Below, piece after piece: positions 45,697 to 55,857 of a stretch of DNA of 64,000 bases. Position 1 is the stretch's first letter; the number at the start of each line of letters is the position of its first letter. Origin of the DNA: Thioclava electrotropha (GTDB lineage Bacteria; Pseudomonadota; Alphaproteobacteria; Rhodobacterales; Rhodobacteraceae); the NCBI RefSeq assembly GCF_002085925.2, contig NZ_CP053562.1:848001-912000 (forward strand), given 5' to 3'. A model generated the notes under the pieces. It saw only the letters and a list, made by a program, of their open reading frames with translations, was not told the origin of the DNA and made no database searches. A program made the translations under genes and the position numbers.

Positions 45697-46845
45697 TTAC
45701 CACTCCGCGAAGCTGCCATCGGCATGGCGCCAGATCGGGTTGCGCCAGCGGTGACCTTCAGAGGCCGCCTGACGGACTTTCTCCTCGTTGACCTCGACGC
45801 CGAGGCCGGGGCCCTGCGGGATCGCGACGAAGCCGTCGTCATATTCGAAGACCGACGGGTTGCTCAGATAATCGAGCAGGTCCGAGCCCTTGTTGTAATG
45901 GATGCCCAGCGACTGCTCCTGAATGAAGGCGTTGTAGCAGACCGCATCGAGCTGCAGGTTCGCCGCCAGCGCGATCGGCCCCAGCGGGCAATGCAGCGCC
46001 AGCGCCACGTCATGCGCTTCGGCCATCGCCGCGATGCGGTAGGTCTCGGTGATGCCGCCAGAATGCGAGGGGTCGGGCTGGACGATATCGACGTAACCGC
46101 CCTGCAGGATCGATTTGAAATCCCAGCGCGTATAGAGCCGCTCGCCCAATGCGATCGGGGTGGAGCAATGGTTGGCGATCTCACGCAGCGCCTCGGCGTT
46201 TTCGCTCAGCACCGGCTCCTCGATGAACATCAGATTGAAGGGCTCGAGTTCCTTCGCGAGCTGCTTGGCCATCGGGCGATGGACGCGACCGTGGAAGTCC
46301 ACGCCGATGCCGAAATCGGGGCCCATTTCCTCGCGGATCGCCTGCACGCGCGCCAGAACGGCGTCTATCTTGTCGTGGGAGTCGATGAATTGCAGCTCCT
46401 CGGTGCCGTTCATCTTCACCGCAGTGAAGCCCCGGTCGCCGCACTCGCGCGCCATCTGCGCCGTGTCGCCGGGCCGGTCGCCGCCGATCCAGCTATAGAC
46501 CCGGATGCGGTCGCGTTGCTGGCCGCCCAGAAGCGCATGGACAGGCACGCCAAGCGCCTTGCCCTTGATGTCCCACAGCGCCTGATCGAGCCCGGCGATG
46601 GCCGACATGTGGATCCCGCCGCCGCGATAGAAGCCGCCGCGATACATCACCGTCCAGTGGTCCTGAATATGGCCGGGGTCCTTGCCGATCAGGTAGTCCG
46701 ACAGTTCCTCGACGCAGGCGGCGACAGAGGCTGCGCGGCCTTCGAGCACCGGTTCGCCCCAGCCGGAGATGCCCTCGTCGGTGGAGATTTTCACGAAACA
46801 CCAGCGCGGCGGCACGATGAAGGTTTCGATGGCGGTGATTTTCAT
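45697..46845 (-). CDS. dgoD: D-galactonate dehydratase
   Basis: The 382-residue enolase-superfamily protein has the same length as E. coli DgoD and closely similar sequence: PPRWCFVKISTDEG, YSWIGGDRP, VDFHGRVHRPMAK, IEEPVL, HCPLGPIALAANLQ, and the end WRNPIWRHADGSFAEW. The Asp/Glu metal ligands and catalytic His are present. It converts D-galactonate to 2-dehydro-3-deoxygalactonate, the substrate of DgoK encoded at 54971. It lies in the minus-strand arm of the galactoside cluster. Confidence 0.96.
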   Translation of the reverse strand: MKITAIETFIVPPRWCFVKISTDEGISGWGEPVLEGRAASVAACVEELSDYLIGKDPGHIQDHWTVMYRGGFYRGGGIHMSAIAGLDQALWDIKGKALGVPVHALLGGQQRDRIRVYSWIGGDRPGDTAQMARECGDRGFTAVKMNGTEELQFIDSHDKIDAVLARVQAIREEMGPDFGIGVDFHGRVHRPMAKQLAKELEPFNLMFIEEPVLSENAEALREIANHCSTPIALGERLYTRWDFKSILQGGYVDIVQPDPSHSGGITETYRIAAMAEAHDVALALHCPLGPIALAANLQLDAVCYNAFIQEQSLGIHYNKGSDLLDYLSNPSVFEYDDGFVAIPQGPGLGVEVNEEKVRQAASEGHRWRNPIWRHADGSFAEW

Positions 46846-46872
46846 AACGGTCCTCAGGGTTAGTGGGCGCGA

Positions 46873-47793
46873 TCAGGCGTCGAAAGGATCGGTGATCGCG
46901 AAACGTGCATTGATGAAGGCGTCTGCGACAAGCCGCATTGGCGCGAGGTCGAGATCGCTTTGGCCGGCGCGCACCAGATCGCGCATCCGGGCGTAGAGAT
47001 TGGCGTATTCGCGGTTCTCGCCCGTGGCGATCACCTCGCCATCGACGCTGAACTCAGCTCCGCCCTTGTCGAGCATGGCTGTGCCGCGTTCGGTCTGAAG
47101 GGTGATGCGCCACAGCTCGTCACCCGTTTCCCGCCAGTCGAAGGCTGCGGTGATCGGGGTCTCGCCTGCGCACATCTCCAGATCAGCGGCGATCGGGGTC
47201 TGGCGACCTCGCGGGATGCTTAGCGCGGCCGCTGTCAGCCGCACCGGCTGGCGCAGGATACGGGTCAGGATCGAGAGCGCGTTGATGCCGGGATCGAAGA
47301 CCCCGAGCCCGCCCGGCTGCCAGATCCACTCCTGGCCGGGATGCCACTTGCGTACGTCCTCGCGCCAGTCGATCCGGATCGCGGAAATCTCGCGCCCGGC
47401 GAGCCATTGGCGCGCCGCGTCCACGGCCGCCGCCTCGCGCGAATGCCAGGTGGCGAAGATCGTCAGTCCCGCCTTGGCGGCGGTCTCGCGCAGCGCCTCG
47501 ACCTCGCTCAGCGTCATGCCGGGCGGCTTTTCGAGCATCAGGTGACGGCCCGCGCGCAGCACCGCCATCGCCTGATCGAACCGCCCCTGCGGCGGGGTGC
47601 AGAGCGAGACGGCGCCGATCTCGGGCTCGGCGTCCAGCATCGCGCGCAGGTCGGGATAGCTTGGCAGGTCGGGCAGGGTGGCATTGCGGCTCGCGATGGC
47701 GGCGAGATGCACGCCGTCGGTATCCGCGATCGCGGGAAGGTGCTGGGCGCGGGCGATCGCTCCCAGCCCCACGAGGCCGATGGCAAGGCTCAT
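46873..47793 (-). CDS. gal: D-galactose 1-dehydrogenase (Gfo/Idh/MocA family)
   Basis: The 306-residue NAD(P)-dependent oxidoreductase begins IGLVGLGAIARAQHLPAI and has the family EKPPGMTLSE motif (catalytic Lys region), ATWHSREAAAVDAA and GGLGVFDPGINALS. This pattern is that of the D-galactose 1-dehydrogenase of the De Ley-Doudoroff route. It oxidises galactose to the lactone, which the lactonase at 56463 opens. Its start overlaps the ATPase gene by 4 bp. Confidence 0.9.
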   Translation of the reverse strand: MSLAIGLVGLGAIARAQHLPAIADTDGVHLAAIASRNATLPDLPSYPDLRAMLDAEPEIGAVSLCTPPQGRFDQAMAVLRAGRHLMLEKPPGMTLSEVEALRETAAKAGLTIFATWHSREAAAVDAARQWLAGREISAIRIDWREDVRKWHPGQEWIWQPGGLGVFDPGINALSILTRILRQPVRLTAAALSIPRGRQTPIAADLEMCAGETPITAAFDWRETGDELWRITLQTERGTAMLDKGGAEFSVDGEVIATGENREYANLYARMRDLVRAGQSDLDLAPMRLVADAFINARFAITDPFDA

Positions 47794-48851
47794 CCGCGCA
47801 CCCGTGCGCCCGTGCTGGTGTCAAACACATAGACCGAGGCCAGATCGAAGCTGAGCCCGGTCTTGCCGCCGACCGCGCCGTGGAGGCGCTGATCGGTCTC
47901 GACCACGACGCGCTCGCCGGTGGCCGCGTCGAGATGCGCATAGCTGACGCCGCCAAGGTTCTCGGCCATCTCGATGGTGAAGTTGCCCTCCGCACCGCTC
48001 AGGCGCAGCGCGTTGGGGCGGATGCCGATTTCCAGCTTCGTGCCGTCTGCCGGCAAGGCAACGGGGCTGTCGACGCGCTGCCCCAGAGCGGGCACGTCGA
48101 GCTGCCCCTCCACCACGGTCGCGGCGAGGAAGTTCATCGAAGGCGAGCCCATGAAGCCCGCAACGAAGCGATTGTCGGGATCGTCGTAAAGCTCCATCGG
48201 GCTTCCGACCTGTTCGATATTGCCCGCGCGCAGCACGACGATCTTGTCGGCCATCGTCATCGCCTCGACCTGATCGTGGGTGACGTAGATCATCGTCGCC
48301 CCGATCTCGCGGTGCAGGCGCGCGATCTCGGCGCGCATCTCGACGCGCAATTCGGCATCGAGGTTGGAGAGCGGTTCGTCGAAGAGGAACACCTCCGGGC
48401 CACGGGTGATCGCGCGGCCGATGGCCACACGCTGGCGCTGACCGCCCGAGAGTGCGGCAGGCTTACGGTCCAGAAGCGGCTCCAGCTTCAGGATCCGCGC
48501 CGCTTCCTGCACCTTGTCACTGATCTGGGCCTTCGGATGGCCGTTCATCTTCAGCCCGAAGCCCATATTCTCGCCTACCGTCATATGCGGGTAGAGCGCG
48601 TAGGTCTGAAACACCATCGCGATGCCGCGCTCGGCGGGTTCGGCCTTCGTGACTTCGCGCCCGCCGATGCGGATTGCGCCGTCCGAGGTCTCCTCCAACC
48701 CCGCGATCATCCGCAAAAGCGTCGACTTGCCACAGCCGGACGGCCCGACGAAGACACAGAATTCCCCCGGGTCGACCGTCAGATCGACGCCGTGGATCAC
48801 CTCCGCATCGCCAAATCTCTTGACGATCTTCTCCAATGCGACTCCGCTCAC
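47790..48851 (-). CDS. Galactoside ABC transporter ATP-binding protein (UgpC/MalK type)
   Basis: The 353-residue ATPase has Walker A GPSGCGKST, LSGGQRQRVAIGR, FLFDEPLSNLD and THDQVEAM, plus a C-terminal TOBE domain. It is encoded in the minus-strand arm, whereas the binding protein and permeases (49815-52905) are in the plus-strand arm that starts from the same control region. It probably energises that importer, which lacks its own ATPase gene. Confidence 0.92.
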   Translation of the reverse strand: MSGVALEKIVKRFGDAEVIHGVDLTVDPGEFCVFVGPSGCGKSTLLRMIAGLEETSDGAIRIGGREVTKAEPAERGIAMVFQTYALYPHMTVGENMGFGLKMNGHPKAQISDKVQEAARILKLEPLLDRKPAALSGGQRQRVAIGRAITRGPEVFLFDEPLSNLDAELRVEMRAEIARLHREIGATMIYVTHDQVEAMTMADKIVVLRAGNIEQVGSPMELYDDPDNRFVAGFMGSPSMNFLAATVVEGQLDVPALGQRVDSPVALPADGTKLEIGIRPNALRLSGAEGNFTIEMAENLGGVSYAHLDAATGERVVVETDQRLHGAVGGKTGLSFDLASVYVFDTSTGARVRG

Positions 48852-48883
48852 GGGGTCTCCTCCCTGTTTTTACGCGCCGGGGT

Positions 48884-49687
48884 TCAGTCGGCGCGTTTCT
48901 GTTCCGGAAAGCGCCAGTCACTGGCCGCTTTCGCGATCTTCTCCGCTGTCTCGAGGATCAGCGGGGCATAGGTTTCGAGTTGTTTTTGACCGTCGGGCTG
49001 GCCCGAGGTGATCGAGAGCGCGCCCAGAACGCGGCCCTGCGGCGACAGGATCGGAGCGGCGATGCAGCGGATGCCGGGCTCGTGCTCCTCGTCATCCCAG
49101 GCAAAACCGCGCTTGCGGATGTTCTCCAGCTCGGCGCGCAGGCTCGTCGCGTCGGTCAGGGTGTGTTCCGTGAAACGATGAAAGCTCTGCCGCGTCAGCG
49201 CATTCTGCAGCGCGTCCTCGGGTAGATAGGCGAGCATCGCCTTGCCCACGCCCGTGCAATAGGCCGGACCGACCTTGCCCGATTGCGAGAACATCTCGAC
49301 CGGGCGCGAGGCGTTGCGCTTGTCGACATAGAGCACCATGCCCTGATCGAGCTGCGCGAGGTGCAGCGTCTGACCGGTCTCCTTCGACAGTTGGTCGAGG
49401 TAGGGCGCTGCGATCGGCGCAAGCGAACTTTGCGCCCAGGCGGCATGAGCAAGGCGCACGAGGCGCAAACCCGGCCGATAGGTCTGACGATCCTCGTCGA
49501 AGGCGAGCATGCCCTGGTTCGTGAGCGTCTGCACGAAGCGATACAGGGTCGCCTTGGGCAGATCGCAGACCGGCAGCAACTCGGCGAAACGCACGGGGCG
49601 GCCGAATTCGGCAACGCGGTCGAGCACGGCCAGCGTGCGTCCAACCGTGCCGTCCGATTTCTCCGACTTTGGCGTGGCGTCGTTCAT
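48884..49687 (-). CDS. IclR-family transcriptional regulator of the galactoside cluster
   Basis: The 267-residue regulator starts at ATG 49687 behind GGAGGAG; longer readings would run through the control region. The N-terminal winged helix (VGRTLAVLDRVAEFGRPVRFAELLPVCDLPKATLYRF) is followed by the IclR effector domain (GMVLYVDKRNA; YCTGVGKAMLAYLPED). It is the first gene of the minus-strand arm and divergent from the importer, with tandem palindromes in between. Confidence 0.93.
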   Translation of the reverse strand: MNDATPKSEKSDGTVGRTLAVLDRVAEFGRPVRFAELLPVCDLPKATLYRFVQTLTNQGMLAFDEDRQTYRPGLRLVRLAHAAWAQSSLAPIAAPYLDQLSKETGQTLHLAQLDQGMVLYVDKRNASRPVEMFSQSGKVGPAYCTGVGKAMLAYLPEDALQNALTRQSFHRFTEHTLTDATSLRAELENIRKRGFAWDDEEHEPGIRCIAAPILSPQGRVLGALSITSGQPDGQKQLETYAPLILETAEKIAKAASDWRFPEQKRAD

Positions 49688-49733
49688 GGGCTCCTCCTCA
49701 GGGCTGTTGACAGGATGAGAGATTCGCGGCAGC

Positions 49734-49770
49734 ATTTCAATATGTAAAACATGGTTCCAATATTTGAAAC
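49734..49770. promoter_or_regulatory. Tandem IclR-type operators between divergent arms
   Basis: GTTCCAATATTTGAAAC (49754-49770) is a 17-bp imperfect palindrome. ATTTCAATATGTAAAAC (49734-49750) matches it at 13 of 17 positions. The centres are 20 bp apart, about two helical turns. They lie between IclR (start 49687) and the binding protein (49815) and could control both arms. The region is markedly AT-rich. Confidence 0.75.
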
Positions 49771-49814
49771 TAAAATCTTTGAGCCATGTGCTACTGAAAC
49801 GGGAGGAGAACCGA

Positions 49815-51050
49815 ATGAATTTCCTGAAAACCACCGCGCTTGTGGCGCTGATGGGCTCTATCGCCATTCCGGCGATGGCCGAGCAGCGCGTGCTCAAGCT
49901 GTTCACAGATGCGTCCGATCCGGCGCCGAAAGCCGCGTTCGAACAGCTCGTGAAAGGCTTCGAGGCCGAAAATCCGGATGTGAAAGTCGAGGTGAACACC
50001 TTCGATCACGAGGGCTACAAGACCGCGATCCGCAACTTCCTGACCGCCGACAGCCCCGATCTGGCGAACTGGTATGCGGGCAACCGCATGGCGCCCTTCG
50101 TCAATGCCGGGCAGTTCACCGATGTGTCCGATGTCTGGGAGGAGAACGGACTCAAGGACAGCCTCGGCTCCGCGCTCAAGTCGATGACCATCGACGGCAA
50201 GCAATGGGGCGTGCCCTATACCTACTACCAGTGGGGCATCTACTATAACAAAGACGTGTACAAGAAGGCCGGGGTGGAGGTGCCCAAGACCTGGGACGAG
50301 TTCATCTCGAACTGCAAGAAGTTCAAGGAGATGGGCGTCGACTGCCTGACCACCGGCACCAAGGCGCTGTGGCCGGCGGCAGGGATCTTCGACTATCTCG
50401 ATCTGCGCACCAACGGCTACGATTTCCACATGAAGCTCACCAGCGGTGAGATTCCGTGGACCGATGACCGGGTGAAGGCCGTCTTCGCGGAGTGGAAGAA
50501 AGTTCTGCCCTACACCACGAAGAACGTCGCCGCGATCGACTGGCAGGATGCGGTGTCGAACATCGTGCAGGGCAAGGCCGCGAATTACGTCATGGGCAAC
50601 TTCGCCGTCGCCACCTTCAAGGATGGCGGGATGACCAACGACACGCTGGGCTTCATGGACTTCCCGACGATCAACCCGGATATCCCGCGCGCCGAAGAAG
50701 CGCCGACCGATACGATCCACATTCCGGCAGGCGCCAAGAACAAGGCGGACGCCAAGAAGTTCCTCGCCTATGTCGCGAAGGCCGATGTGCAGACCAAGAT
50801 GAACGAAGAACTCGGTCAGCTGCCGATCAACAAGAACTCTTCGGTGGGCGACGATCCCTATCTGCAGGCGGGCTTCAAAATCCTGTCCACGGCCGATGGC
50901 GGCATCGCGCAGTTCTTCGACCGTGACGCACCTGCGCAGATGGCGAAGGCGGGCATGGAAGGCTTCCAGGAATTCATGGCCTATCCTGACCATCTCGACG
51001 CAATCCTCGAGCGTCTCGAGAAGGTGCGTCAGCGCGTCTACAAGAACTGA
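49815..51050 (+). CDS. Galactoside ABC transporter substrate-binding protein
   Basis: The 411-residue periplasmic protein starts at ATG 49815 behind GGGAGGAG. It has a signal peptide (LKTTALVALMGSIAIPAMA) and a mature carbohydrate-binding domain of the UgpB/MalE class (VLKLFTDASDPAPKAAFEQLVKGF; TYYQWGIYYNKDVYKKAGVEVPKTWDEF regions). Downstream alpha-galactosidase and galactonate genes point to alpha- or beta-galactosides as ligands. A hairpin follows before the permeases. Confidence 0.9.
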   Translation: MNFLKTTALVALMGSIAIPAMAEQRVLKLFTDASDPAPKAAFEQLVKGFEAENPDVKVEVNTFDHEGYKTAIRNFLTADSPDLANWYAGNRMAPFVNAGQFTDVSDVWEENGLKDSLGSALKSMTIDGKQWGVPYTYYQWGIYYNKDVYKKAGVEVPKTWDEFISNCKKFKEMGVDCLTTGTKALWPAAGIFDYLDLRTNGYDFHMKLTSGEIPWTDDRVKAVFAEWKKVLPYTTKNVAAIDWQDAVSNIVQGKAANYVMGNFAVATFKDGGMTNDTLGFMDFPTINPDIPRAEEAPTDTIHIPAGAKNKADAKKFLAYVAKADVQTKMNEELGQLPINKNSSVGDDPYLQAGFKILSTADGGIAQFFDRDAPAQMAKAGMEGFQEFMAYPDHLDAILERLEKVRQRVYKN

Positions 51051-51060
51051 TCCTCCCCGA

Positions 51061-51090
51061 GGGGCGGTGCCTGTCACAGGGCGCCGCCCC
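51061..51090 (+). promoter_or_regulatory. Intercistronic hairpin after the galactoside binding-protein gene
   Basis: GGGGCGG (51061-51067) pairs with CCGCCCC (51084-51090). The stem extends inward by GU and GC pairs to 12 bp with a 6-base loop, 11 bp after the stop codon. A broken T-run (TTCCTGTTTTT) follows, so this one may also attenuate transcription. Confidence 0.75.
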
Positions 51091-51122
51091 TTCCTGTTTT
51101 TCCAGATCCGAGGAGTGCGACG

Positions 51123-52058
51123 ATGACCGTCTCACCCGCTATGTCCGAGCCGCGCGCGGAGACCGGCATGCCCGCACCGCGCCGCCGCCGGTTGAACCGA
51201 AAACTTGCGCCCTGGCTGTTTCTCGCCCCCGGCGTGCTGATGTTCCTGATCTACGTGCTGATCCCGATCGGCGAGTCGATGTGGATCTCGTTCTTCCAAT
51301 GGGACGGGCTGAGCGCGAAAACGTGGGTCGGGCTGTCGAATTATCTCGAGCTGCTCGATGACGACGCTTTTTACACCAGCCTCAAGAACAACCTGATCTG
51401 GCTGGTGCTCTATATGCTGGCGATCCCGTTCGGGCTGTTCATCGCTCTGTTCCTGAACCAGACCGTGCGCGGTATCCGGATCTACAAGTCGCTGTTCTTC
51501 TTCCCCTTCGTGATCTCTCAGGTCGTGGTCGGCCTGATCTTCTCGTGGTTCTATGCACCGGGCTTCGGGCTGTTCTTCGAGCTGACGAAATGGCTCGACG
51601 GGACTGGGATCGCGATCCTCGCGAACCCCAACACGGTGACCTACGGGATCATCGCAGCGGGTCTGTGGCCGCAGATCGCCTATTGCATGATCCTCTACCT
51701 GACCGGCCTGAACGCGGTCGCGCCCGACCAGATCGAGGCGGCGCGTCTCGATGGGGCGAAGGGCATCAAGATGCTCTGGTATGTCGTGCTGCCGCAACTG
51801 CGCCCGGCCACTTTCATCGCGGTCGTCGTCACCGTGATCGGGGCGCTGCGCAGCTTCGATCTCGTCTCGATCATGACCGATGGCGGGCCCTTCGGCTCCT
51901 CGCGGGTGCTGTCCTACTACATGTATGAGCAGGCGCTGTCGGAATACGGCTATCGCATGGGCTACGGCGCGGCGATCGCGGTGGTGCTGTTCGCGATCAT
52001 GATGATCTTCATTTCGGGCTTCATCTGGAAGATGTGGCGCGACGAAAGGGGCCTGTGA
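51123..52058 (+). CDS. Galactoside ABC transporter permease (MalF/UgpA type)
   Basis: The 311-residue membrane protein has six hydrophobic helices, the first being APWLFLAPGVLMFLIYVLIPIGESM, and the EAA loop near residue 202 (IEAARLDGAKGIKML). It pairs with the next permease and lies one base upstream of it. An N-terminal charged tail precedes helix 1. Confidence 0.9.
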   Translation: MTVSPAMSEPRAETGMPAPRRRRLNRKLAPWLFLAPGVLMFLIYVLIPIGESMWISFFQWDGLSAKTWVGLSNYLELLDDDAFYTSLKNNLIWLVLYMLAIPFGLFIALFLNQTVRGIRIYKSLFFFPFVISQVVVGLIFSWFYAPGFGLFFELTKWLDGTGIAILANPNTVTYGIIAAGLWPQIAYCMILYLTGLNAVAPDQIEAARLDGAKGIKMLWYVVLPQLRPATFIAVVVTVIGALRSFDLVSIMTDGGPFGSSRVLSYYMYEQALSEYGYRMGYGAAIAVVLFAIMMIFISGFIWKMWRDERGL

Positions 52059-52059
52059 G

Positions 52060-52905
52060 ATGTTTCCCAAACCCATTCAATCCATGAGCCCCGCCGCCCG
52101 GCTGACCTATCAGATAGCCCTTCCGGTGATGCTGGTGGTCTGGCTGCTGCCGCTTCTGGGCGTCGCCGTCACTTCGATCCGGCCCTCCAGCGATCTCGCG
52201 CAGGGCAACTACTTCGGCATACCGTCCTATCTGGCGTTTTCGAACTATCTCGACGTGTTCAAGAACTCGCCTTTCGCGAGCTACATGCTGAACTCGTTCA
52301 AGGTGACGATCCCGACGGTGATCGGGGCGGTCGCACTGTCCTGCCTGACGGGCTTTGCGCTCGCCGTCTACAAGTTCAAGGGCAACCTGCTGATCTTCTT
52401 CATCTTCGTGGCGGGGAACTTCGTGCCCTTCCAGATCCTCATGGTGCCTGTGCGCGACCTGACGGTGAAGATGGGGCTTTACGACACGATCACGGGGCTC
52501 GCGCTGTTCCATGTCGCCTTCCAGACCGGCTTCTGCACGCTCTTCATGCGCAACTTCATCAAGGCGCTGCCGAAAGAGTTGATCGAGGCCGCCCGCGTTG
52601 AAGGTGTCGGCGAATGGCAGATCTTCTGGCACATCGTGCTGCCTCTGGTGCGGCCCGCGATCGCGGCGCTGTCGGTGCTGATCTTCACCTTCATCTGGAA
52701 TGACTATTTCTGGGCGACGGTGCTGACGACGGGGGCGGATACCCAGCCGATCACCGCGGGACTGCAATCGCTCAACGGCCAATGGGTCGCGGCGTGGCAA
52801 CTGGTCTCGGCAGGCTCGATCCTCGCCGCGCTGCCGCCGGTGGCTATGTTCTTCCTGATGCAGAAACACTTCATCGCAGGGCTGACGCTCGGGGCGGTGA
52901 AATGA
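52060..52905 (+). CDS. Galactoside ABC transporter permease (MalG/UgpE type)
   Basis: The 281-residue membrane protein has the MalG-type layout, with the EAA loop near residue 172 (IEAARVEGVGEWQIF) and the tail IAGLTLGAVK. Its end overlaps the alpha-galactosidase start by 4 bp (ATGA), which ties import to hydrolysis. Confidence 0.9.
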   Translation: MFPKPIQSMSPAARLTYQIALPVMLVVWLLPLLGVAVTSIRPSSDLAQGNYFGIPSYLAFSNYLDVFKNSPFASYMLNSFKVTIPTVIGAVALSCLTGFALAVYKFKGNLLIFFIFVAGNFVPFQILMVPVRDLTVKMGLYDTITGLALFHVAFQTGFCTLFMRNFIKALPKELIEAARVEGVGEWQIFWHIVLPLVRPAIAALSVLIFTFIWNDYFWATVLTTGADTQPITAGLQSLNGQWVAAWQLVSAGSILAALPPVAMFFLMQKHFIAGLTLGAVK

Positions 52906-54974
52906 TCCGCACGTGGCATTTGCAAGACGCCCGCCAGAGCCTCGTTCTGGCGGGTCACGACGACCGGCTTCCCGAGATCGTCTATTGGGGCGCGGCGCTG
53001 CCCAAGGGGGAAGATCTCGCGGGCTTGGCCGCGGCGAGCGTGCCGGATGTCACCGGCGGGATGCTCGATCGCGCGCCGGAGGTCTCGATCTGTCCCGAGG
53101 CCAGCCAGAGCTTCCCCGGTGAACCGGGCCTGATCGCGCGCGACGGGGCAGGGCGGCCGCTACGGCCCGCCTTCCGCTTCGCGTCGGAAGAGCTTCGCGA
53201 GGATCGGCTCACGCTGGTCTATCGCGATGCGGCGTCGGGTGTGAGCTATAGGGCCAGCTTCGCGCTCGACGCCGACACCGGACTGATTGCAGCGCGGGCC
53301 GAGCTGGAGAGCGCCACGCCGATCACACTCCATTGGCTCGCCGCCCCGGTTTTCCCCGGGCCACAACTGGCCGACGAGATGCATGAATTTTCCGGTCGCT
53401 GGATCGGTGAATTCCAGATCGAGCCGACGCCGTGGCGTCCCGGCCAGCGCGTGCGCGACAACCATACGGGCCGCACCGGGCACGAACATTTCCCGGGGCT
53501 GATCCTGCCGTCGCGCGGTGCCACCAAGACCCAGGGCGAAACCCGCGCCTTCCACTACGGCTGGTCCGGCGGGCACCGGATCGTTGCCGAGGAACTGCCC
53601 GACGGGCGGCGCCAAATCCAGTTCGGCCATGCGAGCGGCTCCGAGCCGGAACCGGCGACGCGGTTTGAGACCGCGACGCTGTATGCGGCCTTCTCGGAAT
53701 CGGGCTCCAATGGCTGCGCGGTCGCCTTCCAGCGCCATTTGCGCAAATACGCCCCTTGGGCCAAGGCGCGCCCGGTGCATTACAACTGCTGGGAGGCGGT
53801 TTATTTCAAACATGATCTGGCCGAGCTGAAATCCATCGCAGAGCGCGCCGCAGCACTTGGCGCGGAGCGTTTCGTGCTCGACGATGGCTGGTTCGGCAAG
53901 CGTGACGACGACACGACCTCGCTGGGCGACTGGACGGTCGATCCGCGCAAATATCCCGACGGGCTGACGCCGCTGGTCGATCATGTCCAAAGCCTCGGGA
54001 TGGAATTCGGCCTCTGGTTCGAGCCCGAGATGGTCAATCGCGACAGCGATCTGGCGCGCGCGCATCCCGACTGGCTGCTGGGCCCGGAGGATCAGATCGA
54101 GGGCCGCCAGCAGCGCGTGCTAGACATGGCGAACCCGGCGGTGCGCGATCATCTTTTCGCGGCGATCGACGCGGTGCTCTCGGCCTACGCGATCTCTTAC
54201 GTGAAATGGGATCATAACCGGGTGCTGCCGCATCCCGATGCCGCGCAGGCGCGCGGCCTCTACGATCTGCTCGACCGGCTGCGCGCGGCCCATCCAGACG
54301 TGGAGTTCGAAAGCTGCGCCTCGGGCGGCGGCCGGATCGATTTCGGCATTCTCGAGCGCACCGGTCGGGTTTGGCTCTCGGATAGCAACGACGCGCTCGA
54401 ACGCCTGCGTATCCAGCATGACGCGGCGCTGTTCCTGCCGAGCTGCGTCACCGGCTCCCATGTCGGTCCGCGCCATTGCCACACCTCGGGCCGGGTGATC
54501 GACATTCGCACCCGGGCATGGGTCGCGGCGCAACGCCATATGGGCTTCGAGATGGACCCGCGCGAATTGACCACGGAGGAGGCCGAGGTTCTGAGCGCCG
54601 TCACCCGCTGGTGGAAGGACAACCGCGACTGGCGGATGCGCGCAGATATCCTGCGGCTCGACAGCGCTGACCCGGCCGTGATCGCCGAGTTGCAGCTGGC
54701 CGAGGATGGCAGCCGTTTCGTGGCCTTCGCAGGTCAGGCGGCGACCTCTGCGCAGATCCTGCCGCGCCCCTTGCGGCTGACCGGGCTCGACCCCGCGGCG
54801 CGCTACCGGTTGCGGCTGATCACCGCGGAAGATCTGCCCCGGTTGTCGCGTGGGGCGCCCGCGCTCAAGACCGGACCGATTACGCTCAGCGGGCAAGCGT
54901 TGATGGGGCAGGGGATCACCCTGCCCTGGACCTTCCCCGAGCGCATTCACGTGATTGAAGGAGAAAGACTATGA
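52902..54974 (+). CDS. Alpha-galactosidase, glycoside hydrolase family 36
   Basis: The 690-residue protein has the GH36 layout: N-terminal beta-supersandwich (about 1-300), a TIM barrel and a C-terminal beta domain. The catalytic nucleophile Asp437 lies in the KWDHNR motif and the acid/base Asp494 in WLSDSND. FVLDDGWFGKRDDD and LGLWFEPEM-like segments (GMEFGLWFEPEMVN) are also diagnostic. There is no signal peptide, so it hydrolyses imported alpha-galactosides (melibiose or raffinose type) in the cytoplasm, releasing galactose for the De Ley-Doudoroff enzymes. Confidence 0.95.
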   Translation: MIRTWHLQDARQSLVLAGHDDRLPEIVYWGAALPKGEDLAGLAAASVPDVTGGMLDRAPEVSICPEASQSFPGEPGLIARDGAGRPLRPAFRFASEELREDRLTLVYRDAASGVSYRASFALDADTGLIAARAELESATPITLHWLAAPVFPGPQLADEMHEFSGRWIGEFQIEPTPWRPGQRVRDNHTGRTGHEHFPGLILPSRGATKTQGETRAFHYGWSGGHRIVAEELPDGRRQIQFGHASGSEPEPATRFETATLYAAFSESGSNGCAVAFQRHLRKYAPWAKARPVHYNCWEAVYFKHDLAELKSIAERAAALGAERFVLDDGWFGKRDDDTTSLGDWTVDPRKYPDGLTPLVDHVQSLGMEFGLWFEPEMVNRDSDLARAHPDWLLGPEDQIEGRQQRVLDMANPAVRDHLFAAIDAVLSAYAISYVKWDHNRVLPHPDAAQARGLYDLLDRLRAAHPDVEFESCASGGGRIDFGILERTGRVWLSDSNDALERLRIQHDAALFLPSCVTGSHVGPRHCHTSGRVIDIRTRAWVAAQRHMGFEMDPRELTTEEAEVLSAVTRWWKDNRDWRMRADILRLDSADPAVIAELQLAEDGSRFVAFAGQAATSAQILPRPLRLTGLDPAARYRLRLITAEDLPRLSRGAPALKTGPITLSGQALMGQGITLPWTFPERIHVIEGERL

Positions 54975-55857
54975 GTGACGCGGCTCCCGACTGGATCGCC
55001 GCCGATTGGGGCACGACGCATTTGCGCGTCTGGTCGATGCGCGGGCGCGAGGTGCTCGACCGACGGAGCTCGGAGCAGGGGATGGGCAAGCTCACCCCCG
55101 CCGAGTTCGGCCCGGTGCTGGAAGACGCCGTCGCGGGCTGGGGCGCGGCCCCGGTCGTGACCTGCGGCATGGTCGGCTCGCGTCAGGGCTGGGCCGAGGC
55201 GCCTTACGCGCCGGTGCCCTGCACTGCCCAACCGCGCCTCGTGCGGGTGCCGGATCATGCCGCGCGCCCCGTCTATATCGCCTGCGGCCTGCGTCAGGAC
55301 AGTCCGCCCGACGTGATGCGCGGCGAGGAAACCCAGATCGCGGGCTTCCTGCTGCGCAATCCCGGCTTCGAGGGCACGATCTGTCTGCCGGGAACCCATA
55401 CGAAATGGGTGGCCCTGCGCGCGGGCCGGATCGAGCGGTTCCGCAGCTGCATGACCGGCGAGATCTACGACCTGCTCGCGCATCGCTCGGTGCTGCGCCA
55501 CACGATCGGGGAAGGCTGTCAGGACATGGCAGCTTTCGACGCGGCGGTGGCCGAGGCGCTGGCCGATCCCGCGGCGGCCTATGGCGCGCTGTTCGCGCTG
55601 CGGGCCGGGGCGCTACTGGGTGCGCAATCGCCCGAGACCGCCGCATGCCGCCTCTCCGGGCTGCTGGTCGGCTGGGAGCTGTCCGCCACGCGCGATCTCT
55701 GGCAGGGCCAGCCCGTCGCGCTGATCGGAAGCCCTGTTCTCAGCCCACTCTACACCCGGGCGCTGGCCGGTTGCGGCATCCAAGCAGCCAGTCATGACGC
55801 CGAAGACGTGACCCTTGCGGGGCTCTATGCCGCGCGCCAGACCATCGGAGCTGACAC